Assembly (NCBI GenBank): GCA_007694935.1
Contig: REES01000062.1
Coordinates: forward strand, 1-60,668
Origin: Rhodospirillales bacterium
GTDB taxonomy: Bacteria > Pseudomonadota > Alphaproteobacteria > Rhodospirillales > Defluviicoccaceae
DNA length: 60,668 nucleotides
Reading direction: 5' to 3'
A program made the translations under genes and the position numbers. Position 1 is the stretch's first letter. Each line of letters opens with the position of its first letter. The notes below the pieces were generated by a model. It was given only the letters and a program-made list of their open reading frames with translations. It ran no database searches and was not told the DNA's origin. This document shows, in pieces, positions 7,460-16,383 of the stretch.

Positions 7460-9427
7460 ATGGTTGACCGTATCCGCCGGCTCTGTACGTGGCTTCTCGC
7501 GGCGGCCTGCCTCAGCGTGGTCGGCGCTCCGGCGGCCCTGGGGCTGGAGCGCGGCGTCGTCGTCACCCCGCGCAATTTTCCCGATCATGGCGACGCGGAT
7601 GTTCGGGGCATGTTCGACGCCGCCCAGGAGGTGGGCAGCGTCGCTGGCATCGTTCTCGAATGGGACACCCCTAATCTTCAGATGATCGCAGACGTTCTGG
7701 TGGGGCTTGCGCGGGCGCAAGGGCTCACGCCCGTGCTGGTCCTGAATCCCTTCAGGGATGACCGCGGCGCTCTCAGGGTGGCGGCGCCGGCCCACGCCGG
7801 CGGAACCAGCTTCAGCCGCAAGTCCGTCCGGGATGCCTTTGTGCGCGATGCGGCGGCGCTGGCGGCACTGCGGGCACCCTATCTCGGCCTGGGTACGGAC
7901 GTGAACCGGATGGCCGGCAGTGACATCCGCGAGTACGTCCACTTTGCCGAGGCCTACAAGGAGGCCGCGGCCAGAGCGAAGGCGGCGGCACCCGGGACCA
8001 ACGTGTTCGTGTCGTTCCAGTGGGAAATCCTTTCCATGCTCCGCACCAGCGAGCCGGGAAAACTGGCCGAGCATCGCAAGCTGGTCGACGTATTCCGGCC
8101 GGGTTTGGATGTCCTCGCCATCGGCACGCTGCCCAGCATCGTGCGGGACGATCCCCGGGACCTTCCCCCCGACTACTACGCCCGGCTTGCGGACTTCGGT
8201 CGCGACGATCCGAAGGTGATCCTGCAGGCAGGCTGGGCGGCCACCGGCGCCCGGGGCGCGGAGCTGCAGCGGGGTTTTGCCGAACGGTTGCCGGAGCTGG
8301 CGCGTAGGGCCGGTGTCGAGATGATGTTGTGGGCCATGCTGCATGACGTTGCCGACAGCGGACCGGCAGCGGGCTTTGGACTCGCCCAGCGCGACGGCAC
8401 CCGCCGGCCGGCGTTCGCAGCCTTCGCCGCTGCCGCCCCGCGTGCGGCGGCGCCGTCACCATCCCCGAGCCAGTCGGGCGAGCGGCCGCGGCGCGGCAGC
8501 AACACGCGGGAGGCGGATCACTTCAGCATCATGGTGAGCCGGCTGGACGGCTCGGGGCTCAACCGGATCGCCGCCGACCGCGACCGGGAGATCAACCACG
8601 CGCGGGTTTCCCCGGACCATCAATGGGTCACCTTCACCCGCTACAACCGCGAAGGACCGGACGGCACCTCGATGGAAATCCATGGCGTCGAGGAGACCGA
8701 GATCATGCTGATGCGGATCGACGGCAGCGGCATGCGGTCGCTGGTGCCGCCGCGGCGGGGAGCGGTGGCGGCCAACGGCTACTGGACGCCGGATGGCCGG
8801 GGCATCATCTACGTCGCCGTTGATCCGGGCGGGCGACCGGAACTCCGCATCGTCGACGTCGCCACCGGCAGCATCCGCCGGCAGCCGACCCCCGACGCTG
8901 TCATGCCTTCGGATCCACACATCGTCGGCGACAAAATGGTGTTTGCTGCCAAGGGAGCTGTGGACACCATCTGGATTTCCCGGGTCGACGGCAGTGAAGC
9001 CCGCCAGATCACCAACCCCCCGGCTTGGCGGGGCACCGCACCCAGCGGCGTCGGCCCCGGCGACTACGATCCCAAGCTGTCCCCCGACGGCGAGTCCGTT
9101 GCCCTGATGCGCCAGGTGGCACCGGACGAGTGGCACGTCATCGTCGTCGATCTCGCCACCGGCACCGAACGGTCCCTGACCCGGCCGGGCGGGGTGGATG
9201 CGGTACCGGAATGGTCGAGCGACGGCCGGCTGCTGATCTTCTGGCACGTCGACCTCCGCAACCTCGGCAACACCGGGCTGTGGACGATGCGTCCGGACGG
9301 CAGCGAGCGCCGTCAGGTGCCGCTGCCCCGAGGCTACTTCTATACCATGCCGGCATTCTTCCCTGGCGACGGCTCCGGCCCCGATGCCCGCGTCATCTTC
9401 TCCGCCAAGCGCGAACCCAAGCTGTGA
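7460..9427 (+). CDS. secreted protein with N-terminal barrel-like domain and C-terminal TolB-type beta-propeller
   Basis: The 655-residue protein has a signal peptide (RIRR, then a hydrophobic stretch to about residue 27). The first half (about 30-310) looks like an alpha/beta barrel of glycosidase type, with strands such as GIVLEWDT, YLGLGTDVNR and NVFVSFQWE that place Glu and Asp at strand ends. A low-complexity Ala/Pro/Ser linker (about 320-350) leads to several WD40-like TolB repeats with the signatures RVSPDHQWVTFTR, YWTPDGRGIIYV and KLSPDGESVAL. Hydrolase activity is inference. The ATG at 7460 is preferred to the GTG at 7451 because AAGGAG then lies eight bases upstream. It closes the plus-strand polysaccharide operon and may process or bind the polymer. 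Confidence 0.65.
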   Translation: MVDRIRRLCTWLLAAACLSVVGAPAALGLERGVVVTPRNFPDHGDADVRGMFDAAQEVGSVAGIVLEWDTPNLQMIADVLVGLARAQGLTPVLVLNPFRDDRGALRVAAPAHAGGTSFSRKSVRDAFVRDAAALAALRAPYLGLGTDVNRMAGSDIREYVHFAEAYKEAAARAKAAAPGTNVFVSFQWEILSMLRTSEPGKLAEHRKLVDVFRPGLDVLAIGTLPSIVRDDPRDLPPDYYARLADFGRDDPKVILQAGWAATGARGAELQRGFAERLPELARRAGVEMMLWAMLHDVADSGPAAGFGLAQRDGTRRPAFAAFAAAAPRAAAPSPSPSQSGERPRRGSNTREADHFSIMVSRLDGSGLNRIAADRDREINHARVSPDHQWVTFTRYNREGPDGTSMEIHGVEETEIMLMRIDGSGMRSLVPPRRGAVAANGYWTPDGRGIIYVAVDPGGRPELRIVDVATGSIRRQPTPDAVMPSDPHIVGDKMVFAAKGAVDTIWISRVDGSEARQITNPPAWRGTAPSGVGPGDYDPKLSPDGESVALMRQVAPDEWHVIVVDLATGTERSLTRPGGVDAVPEWSSDGRLLIFWHVDLRNLGNTGLWTMRPDGSERRQVPLPRGYFYTMPAFFPGDGSGPDARVIFSAKREPKL

Positions 9428-9638
9428 CGGCTCCCGCCCGGGATCCGGCCAGCAGGTTTCTGCGCCGCCGATCTCCCGCGCTCATGGGGGGATGGGACCG
9501 ATTGCCGGCGGGGGCAGGACAGTGAGCCGCGCCGCACGTCTCATGGCTTCACCGTCGGAACCCAGGCGGCGAGACTTCTAGCCGAGATGCGCAAGGGACA
9601 TGGTCACCCGTCCTGCAAGCTGTCCAGGTTCACCTTGA
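9428..9638. other. intergenic region after the propeller gene
   Basis: I see no gene, RNA or strong hairpin here. The stretch ends at a TGA (9636-9638) that closes the upstream side of the phasin-like open frame. Confidence 0.4.
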
Positions 9639-9962
9639 CACTCGGCGGCGAATGGGATCGACTTTTCCGAGGCCCAGCATGAGTTTGACACAACGATAAA
9701 TTGTATTGAAGGCGCGGACTCCGAGAAACCGGGACTGGCCGGGACTGAATTGAATCTCGGACAACTCAAAGCGGCTGCCGATATGTCCAGTCCGGAGGAT
9801 CTGCAGGAGTGCCGTCGCAAGCAGCAGGATTTCCTCAAGACCGTGGCTGAGAACCTGACCGGTGATGCCCATGCCATGGCGGCGCTGGGCAAGGAGTTCG
9901 CCGAGGAAGCCAAGAAGATTGCCAGCCAGGATCTCTCGATGGGCTCCAAGACATCCGGTTGA
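9639..9962 (+). pseudogene. phasin-like fragment without a clear start codon
   Basis: The frame is open from 9639 to the TGA at 9960-9962 and its translation resembles the C-terminal half of a phasin. Amphipathic helices include FSEAQHEFDTT, then LKAAADMSSPEDLQECR, QQDFLKTVAENLTG and GKEFAEEAKK, which follow the alternating hydrophobic pattern of polyhydroxyalkanoate granule proteins. There is no ATG or GTG; the only usual start is TTG at 9750, which would give 70 residues with GGGA upstream. Either a short phasin-like protein starts there or this is the 3' remnant of a larger gene. No PHA synthesis gene is nearby. Confidence 0.35.
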
Positions 9963-10465
9963 TTCCAGACGGACGATCCTTCGGTTGATTTGTTCGGAGC
10001 CGGCTCTGACGAGCCCTGACGTGTCTTGGGCGCTGAAGTGAGCGCCCCGGATCGGCGGCCAAAACGGTCCGCCTGTCGGTGCCGGCTTCATCTCCTTTCA
10101 GGTCTTCGGTCGCTGCGGATGCTCTCACCGGCAGGCTGCTGTCGGTGGGCCGTCCGTCGCCGCGCAACGCCGCCGGAAGCCTGAAGTCCCCCCGCCAGCC
10201 GGCGCCGCCTCCCGATGTCGTAGTGCTCCGTCGGGGACCGATCGACCGCGTCCCGCTATCCGCAGTCCCGCAACTTGGTTTTGGCCCAGGCGAGAGTAAC
10301 AACCCACCGCGGTTGATTGCGGCTGCCTCCGTTTTCAGCTTGCATATTGCTCGGCTTTTGCAGTAATATCTCTGGTGGGGGTGTTTTTAGCATAAGAATA
10401 TGTCGAGACATTCAACTTGCGCGCTTCGTGCATCGGGAACGGTGTCGTGAAGTGGGGAGGTGGCT
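9963..10465. other. 500-base intergenic region upstream of the radical SAM gene
   Basis: No credible coding region is seen; a plus-strand frame at 10079-10366 has low-complexity Pro/Arg composition and no start signal. The last 130 bases are markedly more AT-rich than the surroundings (around 10330-10420) and include TAATAT and CATAAGAATATG stretches and a small palindrome, ATGTC-GA-GACAT at 10400-10411. This is the likely promoter and operator region of the radical SAM operon. Confidence 0.4.
10028..10047 (+). terminator. hairpin, possible terminator after the phasin-like frame
   Basis: GGGCGCT at 10028-10034 pairs perfectly with AGCGCCC at 10041-10047 around a six-base loop. No T run follows, so intrinsic termination is uncertain. 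Confidence 0.3.
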
Positions 10466-12094
10466 GTGCGTGTGCTGTTCATCTATACCGATATCGGCAT
10501 ATCGGTGGGCTATTCGTGTGGCATCGGGGTTTTGTCCGCATACCTCAAGCGGGGCGGGCATGAGACCAAGCTTCTGCATGTCACTGATGAGCTCGACTAT
10601 CCTCTGGATGTCGAGCGGATTGTCAAGGACGTTCTCGAGTATCAGCCTGGCTTAATAGCGTTCTCAGCAGTTACCAATCAGTGGTTTTACGTCAAGACGA
10701 TTGCCAAATTTATCCGCCGCGCGTGCGATATCCCGATCATCGTCGGCGGTCATCATGCCAATTCGGCGGCTCGGGACATTATCTTCGAGCCGAGTGTCGA
10801 TTACGTCTGCAAGGGTGAGGGCGAGTACCCGCTGCTTGAGTTGGTCAACCGGCTGGAAGCCGGCGCCTCGACACTGGACGTGGCCAACCTGCTGATCAAG
10901 GTCCGCGCCGGCGAGTTGGAACTGGAACTGGCCGCCACCGGAACCGACGGGGTGAGCACGGTTGTCCGGTCTGCCCCCAGCTTCACGCTGCCCAACGGTG
11001 ATGCGGTCATCGACAATCCGGTCGGCCGCTGGCCCGACGACCTCAACGGACTCCCTTACGAGGATCGGGAGATTTTCAGCTACGACCGCATCGTCCAGAC
11101 CCGCCACGGCTGGGCCGAGGTGATCGCCTCGCGCGGCTGTCCCTACGCCTGCACCTATTGTTTCAACACGCCATTCTTCGACATGTACAAGCAGGACCTC
11201 AAAGGCACCGCCCAAGAAGTCAAGATGAAGGATTTCGTGCGCCGGCGCAATGTCGAGACCACGATCGGCATGCTGCGCGATGTCATGGACAACTACCCTG
11301 ACGTCAAATATTTCACCTTCGTCGATGACGTCTTTGCCATCTACTCGCGCTGGCTCGCCGACCTCGCGCCGGTCTACAAGCGGGAGATCGGCCTCCCGTT
11401 CGCCTGCACCTCGCAGCCGTTGGCCTTCGATGAAAAGATCGCTCGCCTGCTCAAGGAGATGGGCTGCAAGGTGGTGAAGATGGGGGTCGAAGCGGGCAAT
11501 CCCACCATCCGCAACCGCGTCCTCAACCGCAGCATTCCGGATTCGGTGTTGCTCGAGGATTTCGCGCTGGCACGCAAGTACGGCCTCAAGCCGCAGGCCT
11601 TCAACATGATCGGCCTGCCGACAGAGACCCTTGATGACATGATCCAGACGGCGCGGCTGAACGCCCAGCTGCGGGCCTACATCGTCTGGGTCTCGACCTT
11701 CATGCCGTATCCCGGGACCAAGCTGTGGGATTTTTGCCAGGAGAGCGATTTGATCGACGCGGCGCGCTGGGACGAAGTCAAGAGCTACCGTGGCGGCACC
11801 GTGCTCAAGGAGGCGACCTTCCGGCACGTGGAGTTGGAGAAAGTGCGGGTGATGTTCCGCTGGTACCTGAACGCCTCGCTGGAGAATGAATGCTCCGCCG
11901 AGTATCAGCGCCACATCGACGAGCTTTGGAACCGGCCGGACGATCACTGGCTGTCCGGCGACGTCGAACCGGTTTGGCAGGACCGTGAGGCGGAGCTCGA
12001 TACCCGCTTCCGTCGCGAAGAGGTCGATCACTATGTCGGAAAGAAGTACGTCAATGTCCTGTGGGCACGGGAATATGACTTCGACCTCTCCTGA
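10466..12094 (+). CDS. B12-binding-domain radical SAM protein
   Basis: The 542-residue protein has two recognisable domains. Residues 1-130 form a Rossmann-type cobalamin-binding domain (RVLFIYTD, then LSAYLKRGGH, GLIAFSAV and IPIIVGGHHAN). A radical SAM barrel follows, with the iron-sulfur motif CPYACTYC at residues 225-232 (CxxxCxxC). After the cysteines, TFVDDVF, GVEAGN and FNMIGLPTET match conserved strands of the family. The DxHxxG motif of base-on cobalamin binding is not seen. Such enzymes do methylations or rearrangements on many substrates; the reaction here is unknown. GTG at 10466 is favoured because GGGGAGG lies seven bases upstream; GTG at 10460 overlaps that site. It overlaps the next gene by 20 bases. 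Confidence 0.8.
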   Translation: MRVLFIYTDIGISVGYSCGIGVLSAYLKRGGHETKLLHVTDELDYPLDVERIVKDVLEYQPGLIAFSAVTNQWFYVKTIAKFIRRACDIPIIVGGHHANSAARDIIFEPSVDYVCKGEGEYPLLELVNRLEAGASTLDVANLLIKVRAGELELELAATGTDGVSTVVRSAPSFTLPNGDAVIDNPVGRWPDDLNGLPYEDREIFSYDRIVQTRHGWAEVIASRGCPYACTYCFNTPFFDMYKQDLKGTAQEVKMKDFVRRRNVETTIGMLRDVMDNYPDVKYFTFVDDVFAIYSRWLADLAPVYKREIGLPFACTSQPLAFDEKIARLLKEMGCKVVKMGVEAGNPTIRNRVLNRSIPDSVLLEDFALARKYGLKPQAFNMIGLPTETLDDMIQTARLNAQLRAYIVWVSTFMPYPGTKLWDFCQESDLIDAARWDEVKSYRGGTVLKEATFRHVELEKVRVMFRWYLNASLENECSAEYQRHIDELWNRPDDHWLSGDVEPVWQDREAELDTRFRREEVDHYVGKKYVNVLWAREYDFDLS

Positions 12095-12362
12095 TGGCCT
12101 GGTCGATCATATTCCTCAAGTTTGCGCTCGGTGCGGTCACCCGGAACTCACGGAGCGGAGTCGCCAGCGGCTGCACCAGCGCATTGAACAGGTCGTCTAC
12201 ATCAAGCAGCGGATCAAACACTTCAACCGGGAGGGGTCCGAGTTCTGGACCGACATGGAGATCCCCGACCTGGTCGAAACCGATGTCGAGGTGGATGAGT
12301 TCGAGGTGGCGTGCGGGGCGTGCGGCCACGTGCAGCGCGCCCGCGTTCGCGTGGCGGCTTGA
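12075..12362 (+). CDS. small four-cysteine protein, probable zinc ribbon
   Basis: The ATG at 12075 lies inside the end of the radical SAM gene, in another frame, and the product has 95 residues. Two CxxC knuckles, each followed by Gly-His, lie near the ends: C17-x2-C20 (CARCGH) and C80-x2-C83 (CGACGH). Between them is a helical, basic segment (about 24-52) and an acidic one (about 55-78). The arrangement suggests one zinc or iron-sulfur site built from both ends. I do not recognise a named family. Tight coupling to the radical SAM gene and the following Rieske gene suggests a partner or carrier role. Confidence 0.6.
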   Translation: MTSTSPDGLVDHIPQVCARCGHPELTERSRQRLHQRIEQVVYIKQRIKHFNREGSEFWTDMEIPDLVETDVEVDEFEVACGACGHVQRARVRVAA

Positions 12363-12382
12363 CCGGCGGAGGATCTTGGCCG

Positions 12383-12796
12383 ATGAATGCGGTCCCCAAC
12401 GGTCAAGCCGAGGCAGACATGGGCGAAGGATGGATCAGGGCCGCCGCCGCCGAAGACCTGATCGAGGGTGAGGGCTACGAAAGCGACGTGGAGATCGACG
12501 GCGGATCGATCGCTCTGTTTCTGGTTGACGGCACCATTTACGGCCTCGGGTCATGCACCCACGAGGGTGGACCCCTGGGCCAGGGCGCATTACGCGGTCA
12601 CACCGTGGTCTGCCCCTGGCACTCGGCACGGTTCGACGTAAAGACCGGCGCCTGCCTCGACGGACCTTCCGCCTGCCGGGTCGATGGCTCGGTCGGTGCC
12701 GAGGAAGGGGAGACCACCGAACGGCTGGAGCCCTGCACCGTGCTGGAAACCAGGCAGCTCGACGGGGCGATCTACGTGCGCCGCCGCACGCCCTGA
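12383..12796 (+). CDS. Rieske [2Fe-2S] ferredoxin
   Basis: This is a small soluble Rieske protein of 137 residues. The cluster ligands are visible as C58-T-H60 and C77-P-W-H80, in the spacing of bacterial dioxygenase-type ferredoxins, with TIYGLGSCTHEGG before and SARFDVKTGACLDGP after the second pair. It likely passes electrons to an enzyme. GGAGGA about nine bases before the ATG supports this start. It is 20 bases after the cysteine-rich small protein and converges on rmlA with only 12 bases between them. The radical SAM enzyme is the obvious local redox partner, but this is inference. Confidence 0.85.
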   Translation: MNAVPNGQAEADMGEGWIRAAAAEDLIEGEGYESDVEIDGGSIALFLVDGTIYGLGSCTHEGGPLGQGALRGHTVVCPWHSARFDVKTGACLDGPSACRVDGSVGAEEGETTERLEPCTVLETRQLDGAIYVRRRTP

Positions 12797-12808
12797 GGAC
12801 GAACGGGT

Positions 12809-13741
12809 CTACGCCGGCACCGGGATCGTCGATTCGCCCGTGCCGCTTGGCTCCTCCTGCACCTTCAATTCCCGCGTGTCGTCGGCGAGACGGCGGAGGT
12901 AATCGCCATATCGGCTCTTCCCCAGCATGTCGGCGAGGCGGAAGAGTTGCGGGCGGTCGATGAAGCCCATCCGGAACGCAATCTCCTCGATGCAGGCGAT
13001 GCCCACCCCTTGCCGGTGCTGGAGTGTGCGGACGAACCCGCCGGCCTCGAGCAGGGAGTCGTGGGTCCCGGTGTCAAGCCATGCGTAGCCGCGGCCGAGG
13101 CGTTCGACCTGCAGTTCCCCCCACTCGAGGTAGGTGCGGTTGATGTCGGTGATTTCCAGCTCGCCGCGGGCCGAGGGCTGCAGCCGAGCCGCAATGTCGA
13201 CCACCCGATTGTCATAGAAGTAGAGGCCGGTTACCGCCCAGTTGGAGCGGGGGCTGGACGGCTTCTCCTCCAGCGACCGGGCCCGCCCCTTGTGGTCGAA
13301 CTCGACCACTCCATAATGCTCCGGGTCGCTCACGTGGTAGGCGAATACCGTGGCTCCCCGGGTGCGGGTGACCGCCCGTAAGAGGGTCTGGGAAAGGCTG
13401 TGACCGTAGAACAGATTGTCGCCGAGGATCAGGGCCGCACCCTCGTCTCCGACGAAATCGCGGCCGACGATGAAGGCATCGGCAAGTCCGCGGGGTGCCG
13501 TCTGCACCGCATACGACAGCGCCAAGCCCCACTGACCGCCGTCGCCCAGGAGCCGCTGGTACTGCGGCCCATCGTCCGGCGTGGTGATGACCAGCATGTC
13601 CCGGATGCCGCTCAGCATCAGTGTGGTCAGCGGGTAGTAAATCATCGGCTTGTCATAAACAGGCAGGAGCTGCTTGGACACCGCCTGGGTTACCGGGTGA
13701 AGACGGGTGCCCGTGCCGCCGGCCAAGACCAGTCCCTTCAT
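12809..13741 (-). CDS. rmlA: glucose-1-phosphate thymidylyltransferase
   Basis: RmlA makes dTDP-glucose from dTTP and glucose-1-phosphate, the first step of dTDP-L-rhamnose synthesis. The 310-residue product begins [15 protein letters not shown], the nucleotide-binding signature, followed by [17 protein letters not shown] and [11 protein letters not shown]. Length and motifs are normal for the family; the C-terminus has a slightly extended Glu/Ser/Pro-rich tail. The ATG overlaps the rmlD stop by four bases and AAGGAAG precedes it. It is the last gene of the minus-strand operon. Confidence 0.95.
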   Translation of the reverse strand: MKGLVLAGGTGTRLHPVTQAVSKQLLPVYDKPMIYYPLTTLMLSGIRDMLVITTPDDGPQYQRLLGDGGQWGLALSYAVQTAPRGLADAFIVGRDFVGDEGAALILGDNLFYGHSLSQTLLRAVTRTRGATVFAYHVSDPEHYGVVEFDHKGRARSLEEKPSSPRSNWAVTGLYFYDNRVVDIAARLQPSARGELEITDINRTYLEWGELQVERLGRGYAWLDTGTHDSLLEAGGFVRTLQHRQGVGIACIEEIAFRMGFIDRPQLFRLADMLGKSRYGDYLRRLADDTRELKVQEEPSGTGESTIPVPA

Positions 13742-14667
13742 CGCATCACTTCCTTGCGGGCGGTGGATTCGGCCGGACGGACCAGAGCGTCCAGCGTTTC
13801 TCCGAGCGCGTCTTCCCAGCGCCGCGGTACGATGCCGTAGACGCGCTCGATACGGGTGGTGTCGAGAACCGAGTTGATCGGCCGCCGTGCCGGCGTCGGA
13901 TACGCCGAGGTCGGTATCGCCGTCACGGCCGGAACCGGCGCAAAACCGCGCAGCGCCGCTTGGCGGAAGATTTCCCGCGCGAAGCCGTGCCACGACGTTG
14001 CGCCGGCACCGGCAAAATGGAAGGTCCCGAAGCCGTCGGACTTGCCGGTCAGCAGGGCGGCAAGGATCCTCGACACCGCATCGGCAATGTCGGCAGCGGC
14101 GGTCGGCCGCCCGCGCTGGTCGTCGACGATGCGGAGTTCCTTCCGCTCCCGGCCGAGCCGCAACATCGTCTTGACGAAGTTGGTGCCGACCGGGCTGAAC
14201 ACCCAGGACGTCCGGACGATGACATGGGCGGCGGTGCCATCGCGCACCGCGGCTTCGCCTTCCGCCTTGCTGAGTCCGTAGAATGAGGCCGGGTTGACCG
14301 CGTCCGTCTCGACATAGGCCTCAGCCTTGGTGCCGTCGAAGGCGTAGTCGGTGGAGAGGTGGATCAGCGGGATCCCGGCCCGGCCGCAGGACTCCGCCAG
14401 TGCCGCCGGCCCGTTCCGGTTCACCGCCCACGCGTCTTCCCGTTCGGTCTCGGCGCGGTCGACCTGGGTATAGGCGGCGGCGTTGATCACCGCAGCCCAT
14501 CCGCCGGTCCGCACCGCCTCGGCGACGGCTTCCGGCCGGCGCAGGTCGAGCGATTCGCGCCCCCGCCATTCCAAAGCGAGGAATCCAGGCCACGCGGCGG
14601 CCCTGAGAGCGCTCGCCACCTGTCCGCTGCGGCCGACGACGAGGACTTTCGCGGGCTCCGGTGCCAT
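13738..14667 (-). CDS. rmlD: dTDP-4-dehydrorhamnose reductase
   Basis: RmlD performs the final NAD(P)H-dependent reduction giving dTDP-L-rhamnose. The 309-residue protein shows the Rossmann motif [21 protein letters not shown], and the catalytic Tyr-Lys pair in [12 protein letters not shown]. The ATG at 14667 overlaps the rmlB stop by one base (TGATG) and follows GGAGG. An upstream in-frame start would sit inside rmlB and is not needed. Confidence 0.95.
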   Translation of the reverse strand: MAPEPAKVLVVGRSGQVASALRAAAWPGFLALEWRGRESLDLRRPEAVAEAVRTGGWAAVINAAAYTQVDRAETEREDAWAVNRNGPAALAESCGRAGIPLIHLSTDYAFDGTKAEAYVETDAVNPASFYGLSKAEGEAAVRDGTAAHVIVRTSWVFSPVGTNFVKTMLRLGRERKELRIVDDQRGRPTAAADIADAVSRILAALLTGKSDGFGTFHFAGAGATSWHGFAREIFRQAALRGFAPVPAVTAIPTSAYPTPARRPINSVLDTTRIERVYGIVPRRWEDALGETLDALVRPAESTARKEVMR

Positions 14668-15734
14668 CACATGGCCTCCGCCGTCATCCCGGCGGTTCCA
14701 AGGCGCTCGCCGCGGTACACGCCCGACCGGATGCGCTCCCACCATGAGCGGTTGGCGACGTACCAGGCCACCGTGTGCCGAAGCCCCTGATCGAAGCGGT
14801 GACGGGGTTGCCAGCCCAGCTCGGTCCGGATCTTGGTTGCATCGATAGCGTAGCGGAAGTCGTGGCCGGGACGATCGCGGACGAACCGGATGCGTTCGGC
14901 ATGCGGCCGAGGTCCCGGGACGATGTCATCCATCACCGCGCAGATGGCGTGCACCACGTCGATGTTGCGCACCTCCTCGTCGCCACCGACGTTATAGGTT
15001 TCACCGGGCCGTCCCTGGCGCACGATCAGGTCCAGCGCGGCCACGTGATCCTCGACGAACAGCCAGTCGCGCACGTTGTCGCCGCGGCCGTAGACCGGCA
15101 GTGGCTGCCCCTCCAGGGCGTTGATGATGCAAAGGGGGATCAGCTTCTCGGGAAATTGGCAGGGGCCATAGTTGTTGGAGCAGTTGCTGATCACCGTCGG
15201 CAGGCCGTAGGTGCGCCACCACGCCCGCACCAGGTGGTCCGCCGCCGCCTTGCTTGCCGCGTACGGGGAGTTGGGCGCGTACGGCGTGCACTCGGTAAAG
15301 CACCCGGTCGGGCCCAGCGCGCCGTAGACCTCATCGGTGGAGACGTGATGAAAGCGGAACGCGGTCTGCCGCCGGCCTTCCAGCTCGCTCCAATAGTGCC
15401 GCGCCGCCTCGAGCAGGACATAGGTGCCCTGGATGTTGGTGCGGACGAAGTCCGCGGCACCATCGATCGAGCGGTCGACGTGGGTTTCGGCAGCCAGATG
15501 CATGATGGCATCGGGCCGGAAGGCCCGCAGCACCCGCCGGATCCCGGTCCCGTCGCAAATGTCCACCCGCTCGAACGTGTAGTTCGGCGCGCCGTTGATC
15601 GCGGCCAAGGAATCCAGGTTGCCGGCATAGGTCAGCTTGTCGATATTGACCACGCTGACGCCCGGCTGGGCCACGAAGTGCCGCACCAACGCCGAGCCGA
15701 TAAAACCGGCGCCTCCTGTGACCAGCAGCTTCAT
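14667..15734 (-). CDS. rmlB: dTDP-glucose 4,6-dehydratase
   Basis: RmlB dehydrates dTDP-glucose to the 4-keto-6-deoxy sugar. The 355-residue protein starts [19 protein letters not shown] (NAD site) and has [11 protein letters not shown] with the catalytic Thr-Asp-Glu, and [11 protein letters not shown] with the catalytic Tyr and Lys. [12 protein letters not shown] and YNVGGDEE are also typical. GAGG precedes the ATG. It lies between rmlC and rmlD in a single transcription unit. Confidence 0.95.
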   Translation of the reverse strand: MKLLVTGGAGFIGSALVRHFVAQPGVSVVNIDKLTYAGNLDSLAAINGAPNYTFERVDICDGTGIRRVLRAFRPDAIMHLAAETHVDRSIDGAADFVRTNIQGTYVLLEAARHYWSELEGRRQTAFRFHHVSTDEVYGALGPTGCFTECTPYAPNSPYAASKAAADHLVRAWWRTYGLPTVISNCSNNYGPCQFPEKLIPLCIINALEGQPLPVYGRGDNVRDWLFVEDHVAALDLIVRQGRPGETYNVGGDEEVRNIDVVHAICAVMDDIVPGPRPHAERIRFVRDRPGHDFRYAIDATKIRTELGWQPRHRFDQGLRHTVAWYVANRSWWERIRSGVYRGERLGTAGMTAEAM

Positions 15735-15776
15735 CGAACCGACCTCAAAGTGGCTCCCATGTTTCCGTGGGCCGTC

Positions 15777-16337
15777 TCAAGGGTAATCGAAGGTGGTCAT
15801 CAAATCCTTTAGCCGGGGCAGTCCGCGGTCCTTGTCGGTCAAGACGGCTTGGTCGGCACCCATCGGCCAGGCAATACCGAGCTCCGGGTCGTTCCAGAGC
15901 AGGCCCTTGTCGTGCTGCGATGAGTAGTAGTTGCTGACCTTGTAGATGACGTCCGTATTCGGCTCGAGCGTCATGAAGCCGTGGGCGAAGCCGATCGGCA
16001 CCAGGAGCTGGTTCCAGTCGTCTGCCGAGAGGATCACGCTGACGTGCTGGCCCTGCGTCGGTGAGCCACGGCGCAGGTCGACGGCGACGTCGAACACGGC
16101 GCCCCGCACCACCCGCACCAGCTTGTCCTGGGCGAACGGTGGCGTCTGGAAGTGCAGGCCGCGCACCGTTGCCTTCGCAATCGAGAGGGAGTGGTTGTCC
16201 TGGACGAAATCGATATCGATGCCGGCAGCCGCCAGAACCTGCCTGTTGTAGACCTCGGAGAAGAAGCCCCTGTGATCGCCGTGCCGCTTCGGCGTCAGGA
16301 CCCTGATCTCCGGAATGCCGAGGGAGTGAATGTCCAT
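15777..16337 (-). CDS. rmlC: dTDP-4-dehydrorhamnose 3,5-epimerase
   Basis: RmlC epimerises C3 and C5 of the keto sugar. The 186-residue cupin has DHRGFFSEVYN near the N-terminus, VRGLHFQTPPFAQDKLVRV with the catalytic histidine, and IPIGFAHGFMTLEPN-type segments (here VPIGFAHGFMTLE). Length is normal. It is 42 bases before rmlB and 46 bases after the FAD oxidoreductase gene. Confidence 0.95.
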   Translation of the reverse strand: MDIHSLGIPEIRVLTPKRHGDHRGFFSEVYNRQVLAAAGIDIDFVQDNHSLSIAKATVRGLHFQTPPFAQDKLVRVVRGAVFDVAVDLRRGSPTQGQHVSVILSADDWNQLLVPIGFAHGFMTLEPNTDVIYKVSNYYSSQHDKGLLWNDPELGIAWPMGADQAVLTDKDRGLPRLKDLMTTFDYP

Positions 16338-16383
16338 GACACCCCTTCATCGCCCGAGGTCGCTTGGAACCCCGCCTTCGGGC

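Noticed and set aside
10079-10366. Plus-strand frame of 95 codons in the gap before the radical SAM gene
   Set aside because: No ribosome site, biased Pro/Arg/Ser content and no recognisable motif.
10664-12031. Long minus-strand frame opposite the radical SAM gene
   Set aside because: The plus strand carries a complete CxxxCxxC radical SAM protein; the minus frame shows only Asp/His/Val-rich antisense composition.
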